Source: Symbiodinium sp. CCMP2592 (Eukaryota; Sar; Dinophyceae; Suessiales; Symbiodiniaceae). From it: a DNA stretch of 64,000 bases. Shown piece after piece: positions 17,422 through 28,400 of the stretch. The notes under the pieces were generated by a model, which saw only the letters and a program-made list of their open reading frames with translations, did not search any database and was not told where the DNA came from. Position 1 is the stretch's first letter. Every line of letters starts with the position of its first letter. Where the stretch lies: NCBI GenBank assembly GCA_905221615.1, contig CAJNDT010006160.1, forward strand, positions 1 through 64,000, read 5' to 3'. The translations under genes were made by a program, and so were the position numbers.

Positions 17422-20400
17422 TCACCGCCATCTTCGCGTTGACGTAGCATCGCGGTCCCAGGGCCGGAGGTTCTCCTCTGGATACTGGTTCCTCTGCTTT
17501 CCTTTGTCCTTGCCTTTGTTTCGGCCTTTGCCGGCGATGTAGTCGTGGTAGGAATTGGCGTTCCAGCCACCATGTTGCTCATCTCCGGTTCTCTCACGCC
17601 CTTTTGAAGGTCCCTTTGCCGAGGAAGCGCTTGCACGTTCCTCCGTGGTGACGGGCGTGTCCATGATGGAAGTACCACCCGGAGGGAGATACTCTTCGGC
17701 CGAAATGTGATGTAATGCTTCAGGACGTCGAGTATTCGGATTTTGCTGTCTTTCAACTCTAGACTTGACCAATCTGTCCATGAAGTGCGCTGGCATTTGC
17801 ACGTTGTGGTCCACCAGCAATCCAACGGTCTGGACGGAATAATCTGCATGAGTCAAGAGGATGCCGACCGGGTCGATGTACAGAAAGTCCACTGGTCCAG
17901 TTGGCGTGTTTCGTAGTACCGAAAACTGTTGATGTCCTGTCACCATCGGGATAACTTCACATAAGACGTTGAGGCAACAAAAGTGCATTGCCTTCACGTC
18001 TTCATCCTTGTTGCTCTTCAAGTACGTGGTTGGATTGAAGTTATCTCTGCCGATTCCCATCATGTTGGCTCCCCGTGTCAGTAGAGAAAGCATCTGGTTC
18101 GTCCGGAAGCGCTTCAAAGTGTAAGTCCCGTTGGGATCATACGACTTGAGGTTTTCAGGCTCCTTAGCGAAGCGAATGATCTCCTCGTCAGTCACGTCCC
18201 TGCTCACACCTGTTTCTTTGTCCACTCCAGCCAAAGTTCCCCACTTTCCGAGCACATCATAGCGTTGGCCAAGTGCGAAATTCTCTCTCATCTGAAACAA
18301 CGGCATAGTCGCCCACTTCGCGAATCCTGACCAAGCTTTGTAGATGGTTCTGCACACGACGAACGCCATATACGAAAGAGCGGCCATGTTGGCGTCGATG
18401 CAATGGGCGTTCCGTTTGCCGTGGTGGTAGGGCGGCTGCATGGCAGTGCGGGCGATTTGCAGTTCAGGGTCGATGTTCAGAGACTGACCGGCGATGAGGA
18501 CGGGACGTCGTTCCTGTGCCACTGCATCTGGTACTTGGTCGTCAAAGTCCTCTCCCGGTTCCGTGTCCATTTCTTCATCAGGTTCCTGTTCTGGATCGTC
18601 ATCGCCAGCAACGGACGGTTCTGGAATTGCTTCGGGTTCCGCAACCGATTCCGCTTCCATGGCTTCCTGTTCCTCGGCGGTTGCTTCAGGTACTGCTGCT
18701 GCCGCAGCTTCCATCGTCTGAGCAATGAAATCACTTGGGATCTCCGTAGGAGTATCCCGTTGTGGAGTACCTTGGTAGTATCCGCAAGAAACGAATTGTG
18801 ACCAGCAGGATGTGCATCGAGAAAAGCATGCTGGAACGATGTTGTAGCACGCTGGGCATACCCTCATTCTCCTGCCATCCTCATCTCTTCGTAGATCTTC
18901 GGGTCGCCAGTTCTTGATGACAAACTTGATACCCTTGTCCATGTAGTGATGTCGAACTGTGTTCTCCCTGTGGGCCTCCAAAACAGTGATAAGGTCTCGC
19001 ATTATCTGATCCTTGCTTGTGTCATGGGGTCCAGGAGGCATCTCGCAAAGCAATTCCATGATCTTGCTTGGTGTTCGATATCTCTCGAATTCAGGAAGCA
19101 ATGGAGATCCATTGTAGTCCAACACCATCTCTTTCTCCAATCGTTCATCATAGATCTTTTCCACAAGAGCGAACGAATGTGTATCCTGAGGATTCGGGAC
19201 GCAAAACCATACCTCCTTCACGAACTGGAACGGTATCGTTCGACCAAGGATGATGACACCGCTGTCAGTGATACGTCCACCTTCTCGGGCAAGATCTGTC
19301 GAAGCGACATGGAGGACCACAAGGGGCATGTGCTTGGCTTGCGGCCCGTGTACCCGAGTTTTGGTCGTTGCGTTCCGGTCATCGAACGGCGCGAATACCC
19401 CCCAGTAACTGTGGAGTCTGCCACCTCGGTTGTCCTGAAATCGACGCCGCTGTTCGAAGTCCCCGTCAGGATCCTCCGAACCAGGCATGACGCCCTGCAG
19501 AACGATGGAATCCAAGTTGCGGCATGCCGTAGCGTGGAACGCGCCCCCGAGACGTGTCAAGAGGGTCATAGATGGAGATATTGCGAACCGGTCCTTGTCC
19601 AACTGAAGCAAATTGTTCTGGGGATCGGAGTGCGTAGAGTGACCACTTGTGGCCCTGACAGCCCATGGTTTCACCCAGCCATTGCAAACGTTCAGGTACC
19701 TCTGATTGTGTCGGGTACGGTCGTTGTTCTGGATCTCTGTAATCTGATCGGGAACCGACACCAACATGTTCGAGTTCGCAGATCCAAGAGTCTCTGTGCC
19801 GGGATTCTTCACTCTCACACCCAGGAATTGTAGCCGGATCTTGGCCTTGTGGCGTTTCGTGGCTGCAAGCATATTCCCCTGGAACAGTAACTGCAGTCTC
19901 TCATTGTACACTCTCTTCCTTTGGTACTCGTCGGTCCTTGATACCGCTTCGGTAATGCGTCTACTTTCGTGGGTCCATAGTTGCTCATGCCTCACCAAGT
20001 CCTCTATCAGCACCCACCCTCCTTCATCACATCGAATAACGCTGCTGAATGCCACTTGGCACCGGTTGTCAAGCCATTCCGAACCTGGGCGCCTGGCAAT
20101 TCTGTGGCGTAAGTCAGATTGAATGCAGGATAGCGCCCATTCTGCGTTCCTTCTTCGATGATGGTTGATGTTGCGAAGGACAACTTCATTCACGATGTCC
20201 CATCGATTGTTGATGAAGCTTGCACCCTTGGTTGGGATCAGGTCAAGAATTCCGCATCGGATTGGCCTTCCGCCGCCGATGGATTCGTAGCCTGGATTTG
20301 CCCATTGTTGAGTATTCTCATCATACTCGAAGCTTGGACGATCTCCTCGTTGAGGCAGTCGTCGGTCACGATGGTCCGAAAGCTGCTCAATGAGATCCAC

Positions 20401-21549
20401 CACCCGCTGACTGTTCTCGGGTCCCATTTCCCGCAGCGGTACGCCACAAGCGTCATGTAAGCCTCGACGGTTCTCCACCTCCGTGCATAGGTTGTGTGTG
20501 TTCTCGTAACGGATCAAGACCACATCACCCCGAACGGCTTCGCCTCCGCATCGCGGTCGGGCTTTGGCCTTGGGTCGTCGGTCCGAGGAAGCAACACTCA
20601 CATGGTCTGTGGCATCAACGTCCATTGGCTCCGCTTGTTGCGTAGGTGGTCGACGTGGATAGCGAAGAAGACTGTCCCGGATGACCTGAATGCTTCGAAG
20701 TATCAGATCTCGGGTTGCAGCATTTTCAGTGCAATCAGACAGATGATGTGATTCACTGCCACAAGCAATGCAGAACGTGAAGTTATTGCTCCCGACTGAC
20801 ATTTCGCCCTGAGCAAGTATTCCCACATAGTCCTGAAGCTGTGTGACGAGTACCTCACGAGTCCTTTGCCTGGGATCGTGCTCTTCAGCACCTTGTTCTT
20901 CTTCAGGTTGCGCATCCACATCAACGTCCTGTGTTGGTATTGGTGGTGCAACTGAAACCCCTGGATCGCCCGTGACGTTGTCAGCGGCCTGTGTCTCGTC
21001 GTTCCTTGCAATTTCTACGGGGTAGACATCACCATCGACGATCACAGTGAAATCAATCACGAGGTCAGCGGACAAGTTGTTGACGATCTCAGCGACTTGT
21101 TCATTCTTCTTGGGCGGTGTCCTCTTGCGTGGGGAGTCAACCGTGATGAGCTCGATAGCCTCGGCCGACGCATAGCGGAAGAATGATCTTTCGATTCCTC
21201 TCACGCACGCATTTGCCCCTTCAAGACCACCCCAATTTGGAAAATGGTTTGGGTACCTCATTGCTATTGTAAGAAGCCCGAGTGCCAGCTCCAATGTGTC
21301 GCCCAAGAGTTCCTCCTTAGGCAAAGCTGACCCCCTGTAGCATTCTTGGCGCTCTTCCGGAGTCAAAAGCATTCTCATGAAACCAGCATAAGCGCAGTTC
21401 CCGGCATCGTAGTAGCAGATGTAGCAGGTCTTCCCTTCGGAATCGCATCCTCTGTCCCATGCCAACTGTTTGGCTTTTCCCCATGCCGCGTACTCGATGG
21501 CCTGACTGGCTGTATCGGAGACCACCGTAGTGAGAAACCGTTTTGCCAA
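17422..21549 (-). CDS. ORF2 C-terminal half: CCHC knuckle, Tpt1/KptA-like RNA 2'-phosphotransferase domain
   Basis: This is a 1,375-residue open segment. A CCHC knuckle lies at C260-x2-C263-x4-H268-x4-C273. Residues of about 460-785 resemble Tpt1/KptA, the NAD+-dependent enzyme that removes 2'-phosphates from RNA. LRH lies at 480-482. DEGGWVLIEDLV (508-519) matches the N-terminal winged-helix motif, and AVRATSGHS (630-638) matches IRANQGHS. FHAT...LDSIVLQGVMPG (671-690) matches the HGT...SIL.GL motif, RLH is at 711-713, and VVLHV...RITDSGVIIL...F.KEVW (744-781) is the last block. The final catalytic Arg appears shifted by one (R759). A zinc-ribbon-like C898/C901/C912/C915 and a basic tail follow. 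The first codon is TTG and the frame continues from the upstream segment through a frameshift near 21540. Confidence 0.75.
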   Translation of the reverse strand: MAKRFLTTVVSDTASQAIEYAAWGKAKQLAWDRGCDSEGKTCYICYYDAGNCAYAGFMRMLLTPEERQECYRGSALPKEELLGDTLELALGLLTIAMRYPNHFPNWGGLEGANACVRGIERSFFRYASAEAIELITVDSPRKRTPPKKNEQVAEIVNNLSADLVIDFTVIVDGDVYPVEIARNDETQAADNVTGDPGVSVAPPIPTQDVDVDAQPEEEQGAEEHDPRQRTREVLVTQLQDYVGILAQGEMSVGSNNFTFCIACGSESHHLSDCTENAATRDLILRSIQVIRDSLLRYPRRPPTQQAEPMDVDATDHVSVASSDRRPKAKARPRCGGEAVRGDVVLIRYENTHNLCTEVENRRGLHDACGVPLREMGPENSQRVVDLIEQLSDHRDRRLPQRGDRPSFEYDENTQQWANPGYESIGGGRPIRCGILDLIPTKGASFINNRWDIVNEVVLRNINHHRRRNAEWALSCIQSDLRHRIARRPGSEWLDNRCQVAFSSVIRCDEGGWVLIEDLVRHEQLWTHESRRITEAVSRTDEYQRKRVYNERLQLLFQGNMLAATKRHKAKIRLQFLGVRVKNPGTETLGSANSNMLVSVPDQITEIQNNDRTRHNQRYLNVCNGWVKPWAVRATSGHSTHSDPQNNLLQLDKDRFAISPSMTLLTRLGGAFHATACRNLDSIVLQGVMPGSEDPDGDFEQRRRFQDNRGGRLHSYWGVFAPFDDRNATTKTRVHGPQAKHMPLVVLHVASTDLAREGGRITDSGVIILGRTIPFQFVKEVWFCVPNPQDTHSFALVEKIYDERLEKEMVLDYNGSPLLPEFERYRTPSKIMELLCEMPPGPHDTSKDQIMRDLITVLEAHRENTVRHHYMDKGIKFVIKNWRPEDLRRDEDGRRMRVCPACYNIVPACFSRCTSCWSQFVSCGYYQGTPQRDTPTEIPSDFIAQTMEAAAAAVPEATAEEQEAMEAESVAEPEAIPEPSVAGDDDPEQEPDEEMDTEPGEDFDDQVPDAVAQERRPVLIAGQSLNIDPELQIARTAMQPPYHHGKRNAHCIDANMAALSYMAFVVCRTIYKAWSGFAKWATMPLFQMRENFALGQRYDVLGKWGTLAGVDKETGVSRDVTDEEIIRFAKEPENLKSYDPNGTYTLKRFRTNQMLSLLTRGANMMGIGRDNFNPTTYLKSNKDEDVKAMHFCCLNVLCEVIPMVTGHQQFSVLRNTPTGPVDFLYIDPVGILLTHADYSVQTVGLLVDHNVQMPAHFMDRLVKSRVERQQNPNTRRPEALHHISAEEYLPPGGTSIMDTPVTTEERASASSAKGPSKGRERTGDEQHGGWNANSYHDYIAGKGRNKGKDKGKQRNQYPEENLRPWDRDATSTRRWR

Positions 21550-24500
21550 TGTCTTCGTAGGTCACTTCCGCACATGCTTTGAGGAACTCCTTGATGTCCT
21601 GACGAGGGTCCACAAATTGAAGCCTCAGGTCATAGAGGTGCTTTGCGCACGCCAAGGTGTATTTCTGGGACGCGACTAAGTCGTTGAAGGAGTTGATGAG
21701 ATGCTGCACCTTCAAAGCTGAAGTGTGTGCGCATCCAATGCAGTGTCCAGGGTACCCGTTTCCTGCTGGCTTGAATAAGGCTTGTGCGTAGCACTCAGCC
21801 AATTTCATAGCTTCACAGCCTGGGCAATAGAACGCTCTCCCTTTGACGTAGCCAGTGTTTGCGGTCGCGTAGGTGTCGATCCTGAACCAATAGTGCCTGT
21901 TGTCATAGTAGGCTTCGGGAACAGTCATGGCGATGTCAAAGTCCTGCCAAGTGACCGTGGACGACTCAGCAACTGTATCGCCCTGGGCACCGGACCTGAT
22001 TCGTTGTTGCTGTTCTCCCGTGAACCATGTCTGCGAAATCTTTGTGGACGTGGTGACTTCACTCTTGTCCTCCCAGATCTCGACGAGCGACGGGTGCGCA
22101 ACTGTATCGACGCGGACACTTTCATCCCATGAGCGGATTCTCGATGCCTCGACAAAACACGCGGATACCATCTTCTCGCTGAACAGCTGCTTCTCATAGA
22201 TAGCGTAGCCCAATTTGAACCTGACTCGAGAGTCCGGTGCCGGCAGCTTTTCGGCTGACAGCGAATGTACGCTCGACGACGAATGTTTCATCTGGCTGTA
22301 CATTCTCGACCAAAACGAAGATCCATGAATCACCACGCATGCTCGGGCCCGCAACTCCAGTTCAATGTACATTCCCAGCGCATGGAAACCGTTGAACATA
22401 GAAGACTTCTTGAGAAGGTAGTTGCTAGCTGCTCCAACGAACCGTAGGTCGTGGTTGATGTTGACAATTGGAGGGCGCGTGGTACGCTTCCCTGCTGCAA
22501 TGATGGGGTCAACGTACGTTCCCTTGAGCTGTTGCTGCAACCTGGCACGAATTTCCGCTCCGTCACCAACGTCACTCATCGGAAAGGACATATTCTCGAT
22601 GAGGATTGCTTGGAGAGACAGATGGTAGTGCAACGTGACGGTTGCGATTTGCTCTTCAGACAAGCCGTCCAATGTGGTGTTCACCGATTCCAGTGACCTT
22701 TTCGTGACTTGGAAGTTGTAATTTGCTCCTGTAGTGATCGACGGGCTCACAATGTGAGTCTCGCTCCACCCGTGCATGCTGAGGTTCTCTCTTAGTGTAT
22801 GCGTTGATCCTCTTGTTCTTGCAATGATGTCAAAGTCCTGGACGAGGATCGTGCACTGAGAGCGCATAGTCGTGGCATCGGGTTTGCCACCCATACCCAA
22901 ACTGTTGCGAAATCCATTCAGCGTGTTCATGGTGTTGACCTTCGCCTCTTCCGGAACAGTGTCGCTCTCGACAAGGTCGCGATCTGCCTCGATCATTACT
23001 GCCGAGGTAAGCAATGGAGGAGAAGGAAGATGCACGCATGACACCAACGACAATGCGTGGTATAGTCGTGAGTACATCCGAAGCCACGCCTTTGTGTTCA
23101 GCTTCACGTAGACCTTCAGGTTGAGACCTTTGTCATCACTTTGGGAAACAGAACGAACCCTTGCCAAATAGGTCACCAGTCTTCTGACGTAATGCTGAAT
23201 AGGCGTGGTCCCCACGTCGTGGTTGGCCACAAACTTTGGCGTCTCATCAATGGTAGCCCGGTACTCGTCGCGATCACGGATCGTCGTCAGCAAAGCAGAG
23301 CGACAGCCCTTCTCAACGATGTTGACATAATGATACCAGCTTTCCTGGGCGCCAGCAGGGATTGGAGCTTCCTCCCATGCCGGTTGCGTTGGTTCCTCTT
23401 CCGGTTGTTGAGGCTGTTGTTGTGGAGGAGGTGCTGCAGAAGACGACGATGCCGATGTCGTTGCTTCGTCCGTCCTTGCCCTCTTTGGTCCATGGCTTGG
23501 AGTGGCACGAGGTTCTGTGTTGTAGTCCCGCGCTTGCCCCGGCGTCCTTCCATGTTCAGGGTGCACGATTCCTTCCGGTTCGAGATTGCTTGCCGTAGGC
23601 ATCGCAACTCTCCCCGACTCGTATACCCAGTTAGGATGCCGTTGAAGGTTGGGCGGAAATAGGCCATCATCTTGCATCAGCGGACTCGGTGCTCTCATCT
23701 GTTGGAATTCAGCTTCCCATATGCCCAAGGTGTCACGTTTGGTAGCGCAGTCAGCCACGTAGCCAGATTCAACTCCGCATTGGTTCCAGGCGTAGCCACG
23801 GAACGACTCCGGCAACTGGAATCCGTTCTTGTCTTGAGCTGCACACACTGCTTCCACATGGTGCTTGAGAAAGGCATACGTGGTATAGTCGGAATCGGGG
23901 AGCACGTCAGTAGTCCATCGGTAATGCGGGAGCCCACTGTGTGGATCTACCCACGACACATAGGAATGAAGCACGTAGAGACATATGCTGAATGCCTGGA
24001 GCGAGTTCATCGCAAAGGCGAGCGGATGTCCCATGCCCTGGGGCATTGTGCGCATCATCAAAGCCAGCTGGTGGACATTGATCGGCGAAGCGCCGTCGCT
24101 GCTCGTTGCACATTCTTGGTTGTAGGTTCGAAGCCCATACCCAGTATGCTTTGCGAACATGTACATCAGCTTGCACACCCTACATAACGTAGGCTCTCCC
24201 AACAAGTCGGATTGGTCGGGTGCCCTGCCCGACACTGGCAACTTGTGGTAGTAGTCCTGGTTCACCGTATACCACTGCTGAATTCTTGTATCTGTCACGG
24301 CCTGGTAAGGAGTCTCCACGGAGTTGATGAGGACGGCGAGGTTGTAGTAAACATCCGCGTTGACAATGTTCCTGGTCGCGGTGTTCAAATCGAACCGAAC
24401 TTGTCCCCTTTCTTGCTCCAGTTCAACCACAGCCAGCTTTGCATCATCACGGATCACTTCCTCATCCACCATAAACCTTGTGATGGCATGGAACTTCCCT

Positions 24501-24910
24501 CCGTAATCAGCAACGATGTGCTTGAGGCCTCCACCAAATTTGATGACCATGGCGAAGATCTCCCCATAGGGTTTGTCCATGTACTCCTCCGGGGCGGCAA
24601 ATAAGCAAGCCTTGAGGATTTCTCGAAATCGAATGGACAGGTCCCCTCCTGACGACAGATTTGCGCATGTGAATAGCAAGACCAGCGGTGGTGCTTTGAA
24701 TGCTGCCCACGTGCGGATGAGATCATTGTCGACCACTTTGTCTTTCGTAATCTTTGGCGGGAGCGGTACGCTCTGCGACGAATCTTCAGAGTACATCTGC
24801 AGAAACGTGTGGAACTTCATGAACGTCCGCATCATTCCACCAGGTGGGAAAACTTCTTCATGGGCCACTCCTTCGAAGGACAGTTCATAGCCATTGTAGC
24901 TTTCTTCCAT
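21317..24910 (-). CDS. ORF2 N-terminal half, function unknown
   Basis: This is a 1,197-residue open segment starting at the first ATG after gag-pol, 109 nt past its stop. No family is recognised. A CRVC site lies near residue 245. A low-complexity Ala/Ser/Pro/Gln/Glu linker at about 460-540 separates two globular-looking parts. A CPGC...CIGC double pair near residues 1075-1105 could bind zinc. The last ~75 residues are out of frame: near 21540 the sense strand has GGCAAAACGG, and one A fewer would join this frame to the next segment. So ORF2 was one protein of about 2,490 residues, more than a third of the element's coding capacity. Confidence 0.7.
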   Translation of the reverse strand: MEESYNGYELSFEGVAHEEVFPPGGMMRTFMKFHTFLQMYSEDSSQSVPLPPKITKDKVVDNDLIRTWAAFKAPPLVLLFTCANLSSGGDLSIRFREILKACLFAAPEEYMDKPYGEIFAMVIKFGGGLKHIVADYGGKFHAITRFMVDEEVIRDDAKLAVVELEQERGQVRFDLNTATRNIVNADVYYNLAVLINSVETPYQAVTDTRIQQWYTVNQDYYHKLPVSGRAPDQSDLLGEPTLCRVCKLMYMFAKHTGYGLRTYNQECATSSDGASPINVHQLALMMRTMPQGMGHPLAFAMNSLQAFSICLYVLHSYVSWVDPHSGLPHYRWTTDVLPDSDYTTYAFLKHHVEAVCAAQDKNGFQLPESFRGYAWNQCGVESGYVADCATKRDTLGIWEAEFQQMRAPSPLMQDDGLFPPNLQRHPNWVYESGRVAMPTASNLEPEGIVHPEHGRTPGQARDYNTEPRATPSHGPKRARTDEATTSASSSSAAPPPQQQPQQPEEEPTQPAWEEAPIPAGAQESWYHYVNIVEKGCRSALLTTIRDRDEYRATIDETPKFVANHDVGTTPIQHYVRRLVTYLARVRSVSQSDDKGLNLKVYVKLNTKAWLRMYSRLYHALSLVSCVHLPSPPLLTSAVMIEADRDLVESDTVPEEAKVNTMNTLNGFRNSLGMGGKPDATTMRSQCTILVQDFDIIARTRGSTHTLRENLSMHGWSETHIVSPSITTGANYNFQVTKRSLESVNTTLDGLSEEQIATVTLHYHLSLQAILIENMSFPMSDVGDGAEIRARLQQQLKGTYVDPIIAAGKRTTRPPIVNINHDLRFVGAASNYLLKKSSMFNGFHALGMYIELELRARACVVIHGSSFWSRMYSQMKHSSSSVHSLSAEKLPAPDSRVRFKLGYAIYEKQLFSEKMVSACFVEASRIRSWDESVRVDTVAHPSLVEIWEDKSEVTTSTKISQTWFTGEQQQRIRSGAQGDTVAESSTVTWQDFDIAMTVPEAYYDNRHYWFRIDTYATANTGYVKGRAFYCPGCEAMKLAECYAQALFKPAGNGYPGHCIGCAHTSALKVQHLINSFNDLVASQKYTLACAKHLYDLRLQFVDPRQDIKEFLKACAEVTYEDIGKTVSHYGGLRYSQSGHRVRGMGKSQTVGMGQRMRFRREDLLHLLLRCRELRLCWFHENAFDSGRAPRMLQGVSFA

Positions 24911-25021
24911 GGCTCGGGACCCGGTCCTTCCTCCGTGGGAGAGAAGTACCTACCCCTATATGACTTCGCGGTTCCAGGTACTCTGTAAGAGACACCCTTC
25001 CCCGATCAGTCAGGTCAGACC

Positions 25022-25340
25022 TTAGTTGTTCCTTAGTCGGGGCTGTCTAGTAGCCCCTCCATCAGCGTTTACACACTGACGTTGCTGCCATGCGGTGTCC
25101 TCAGATTCATGTGCATCACAACTGAGACTAGCATGAGCTCGAACAAGGCTGCGAACATTCTTCGCAATTGACCGCCATGACGCTTCAATGCACTGCGACA
25201 AACTGTTCCCTGTTTCATGGTCCAAGCAACCAGATGATTTCATCAGCAAACGATCCGCCTCGGGCATGTTAGAGAACATGATCCTGCGTCTACCACCATC
25301 GCCATCAGCACCAACATGATCATCAACCTTAACCTTTGTC
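25022..25340 (-). pseudogene. gag-pol C-terminal tail, copy 2, severed by a foldback insertion
   Basis: This matches the last ~100 codons of gag-pol in copy 1 (722-1040), with the same stop codon. The insertion at 25341-25437 separates it from the rest. Confidence 0.8.
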
Positions 25341-25437
25341 TACTATTTGCTTAAGAAACCCCCAAAAAATAAAAATAATAATCCCTATATTACCCCCCAT
25401 AAGGAATATATTTTTTATTTTTTTTTGGGTTCTTAAG
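25341..25437. mobile_element. Foldback insertion in copy 2
   Basis: There are 97 nt here where copy 1 has a single A (near 1041). The core (25350-25437) has CTTAAGAA ends and long A/T-rich arms (CCCAAAAAATAAAAA pairing with TTTTTATTTTTTTTTGGG). No clean target duplication is visible. It ends the pol frame at 25433. Confidence 0.85.
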
Positions 25438-28400
25438 CCTTGCCACTTGAAACAAGAGCATGCAACTCTGGCCAAGACCAACATGAACATGAAGAAGGCA
25501 TGTCAAGCGAAAAATAGACGTCGGAAAATTCCGCACACTTCTTCAGCAGGCGTTTGAGAGATTTCAAGACACTTCTGAAAACTTTGTACTTCCCACCGGA
25601 ACGTTTCTCACCCCCCACGCAAGCCCCTTCGCTACCTCCAGGACTGGCACCTGATCGCAAAAGCGATGCCACGAACAGCACAGGTGTGCGCAGGTCATTC
25701 CGGCACGACTTCTTCATTGCACCGATAAGGCTATCCTCGTCGGCGCTGGAGCCAATCAGCTCTTTACACGTAATGCGAGCGCATCCCTTAGTGGATTTGG
25801 ACACGGCGTAGCCATTGCCCATGCCACAAAGGTCAACAATTATGCGGTCTGGCTTTCGTCCTTCAGCCTTTGACGGCATTGCAACCAATTTCCCGTCGCC
25901 CGTTGCCTGAAACTTCAAGGTCTTAAGCAATCTCCTGGAAATTTGACTGGTTAACTCGCAATTATCAGATCGATCCTTAGCGTCCGCATCAGTCATGTGC
26001 ACATGTTTGGCTGAGCACATGTCAGACGACTTAGGATGCAACGCGACGTTTGCGGCAAAGTACTCCCATTCATCCTTGCAGTAGCCGAGCTCAACGGCGG
26101 TTCCGGGAGATACAGGATCTCGGAAGATATAACGTTGCCCGTGAGTACACCCTTGGATCTTGATGCTCTTCCACACGGCGTCTTCCTGAAGTCCCTTGTA
26201 CTGCTTGGTTTCTTGAACTTGTACGCGAGGAGGCACCTCAATGATGACTTGGTTTCCCCACGATGCCGCTCTACGCGCAATTCTTTGGACGACCTCCCCC
26301 CATGGGTAGTCCGTCCGCAATCTGGCCCTTTCAGGGTTGTTGGCGATTTTCCGACTCAGCCACGAATTCTTGCCTAACACCCCCGCACCGACGAAGATCA
26401 CGGAGTTAGGGTTGCTTTTCCTTGCTTCCACCACATCGAAGAGGTAGGCGCACATGGCGTCGTCAACTTCTCGCCCCATACTCAGAACATTCACTTGCAG
26501 CCCAGGGTCGTAGTGAGAATCGGGAGCATGCTGCGCAATGCAGTCCTTGCCAGGAGCATACTCATTCCACCAGTTCTCCTCATCGACTCCTACCAATGTC
26601 CACACCGTCACTGCCTTTGGAGCATCTTTGATAGTGATACGGTATTTCCAACGGCTGTAAGGATTTTTGTAAGTATGGACCAACCCTCCATCGTGGTCGA
26701 GGAATTGGATCACCAGGCCCTCCTTGGGTTTGTTTTCGGCGAAGTTGACCACGTGAGGCACAATTGCTCCATCATATCCTTGATATTCCCTTTTCTGTTC
26801 AGCCGCATCATGCCATACATCCTCGTACACTGACGACCATTGGTCATAGCCGAATTGAGAGGCTTGACTTTTGGACAGGCCGTTGAAACAAAGAGGTAAT
26901 GTAAAGCCCTGGTACCCCCCATGGATGGCACGCGCCAGTGTGACAACCACCGCACGCCATTTGGCGGGCAGGGCGCGCACGTAAGACTGGCCCAAAGGCG
27001 GGTCAGGAGGAGGCAGAAACGGCGGCGCAAGGACGTCCGCAATAGCGGCCGGGCGCAAATGTCCCCGGACCGGATGGTACTGAAACACAGCACGTTCCAC
27101 ATAGCGGTCGAACTTGCCCGGCTGATCAAGGATAGCAGCACGGTCCTCCATTTGGTGCCACTGCCCTTCACGAAGAATCCAAGTCGACCGAAGGTAGCGA
27201 CCAGGCGGCAACGCAGAAGGCGGCCCCCGCAGCATGCGCGGGAACTTGACGACCAGGATGGGGTCCACACTGTCATGTTCTTGCAAGCCTTCCTTACTCG
27301 ACAAGCCAGCGCGATACAACACCTGAGGGAGGATCGGCGTCTGCGTGTAAGGAAAACAGGGCACCTCGCTCTTGAAGGAGTAGTGCTGTTGACCCTTCTC
27401 ATCCGTGCTCTGGGTATGAGTAGGGCGCATCAGATCCATAATCTCTTGGGAGCCGATGATGGCCGGCGGGAAAATGTTGATAAGTTGACACGCATGTGTC
27501 CAGGATACGGAATCCTTGAACGATTTGGTGTGTATGTCCGCCGACATCTTGGCAGTGACCTCATAAGCGAGAGAAACGTAACCCTCCTGAAAGATAGAGT
27601 GCATCCAGCCAATGCAGATGCCGTGGGTACGCTCCAAATGACGCATTGTCGGATTCTTGCCCGTGCGAATCACCCCGATCATGGTCTGGTTGTCGTCGTA
27701 GAAGACGAAGTTGGGGTCTTGACCCCCAAGCTGCTGCCACAACGTGATAGCAGGCAATCCAAGACGTGACATGGCAAAGTCGGCCGCGACAATCTCGGCC
27801 TCAGGTGTGGAGTGACTCAAGCACCCCTGCCTTTTGCTAAGTCCCGCCAAGGGAAACCTTGTGTGAGAACCTTGAATGTGCAAGTGAGCACCGGAGGTAG
27901 ATTTCAAACTTTCTCCACAACCTGCATAGTCCGCATCTGCAAACAGTCCGATGGACGAGTCCTCCAAGGAGTTCCCGACCCATCCAATCATCATGTGATG
28001 TTTGGACTGGTGCACATAGGCCATGAGATGATGAAGAAGAGCATCCTCCTTCTTGGTCCATTTCGTGATCTTGCGTGCGAGATTGTTGATACTGCGCAGA
28101 AGATCAAAGCGGCAAATGCGCGCGGCATAAAGCAATTTCATGAGAATGCTCGCTGCCTGCGGGGCAAGTGCACCGCGATTAGCCTCGTTGACTTCCTCTT
28201 CCTCTGGCGCCTTGGGAATAGGTGGAGGCGGAACAAGCCGACCATCCTTATCAACAGGCATGGTGTGTCCACACCACGTGCATCGATGGCTTTTACCTGA
28301 CTGTGCCGGAGCACGAGCTGGGTGATTCTTGGTCTCCTCAGCCGGACTCGGCGATGGTACCGTCTTGAATTTTGTCGGATCGAACCCAGTCACGTCGCAG

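Noticed and set aside
17422-24910. ORF2 as a retroviral-type envelope gene
   Set aside because: I see no signal peptide, membrane anchor or cleavage-site pattern; zinc-site pairs and the Tpt1-like region argue for a nucleic-acid role.
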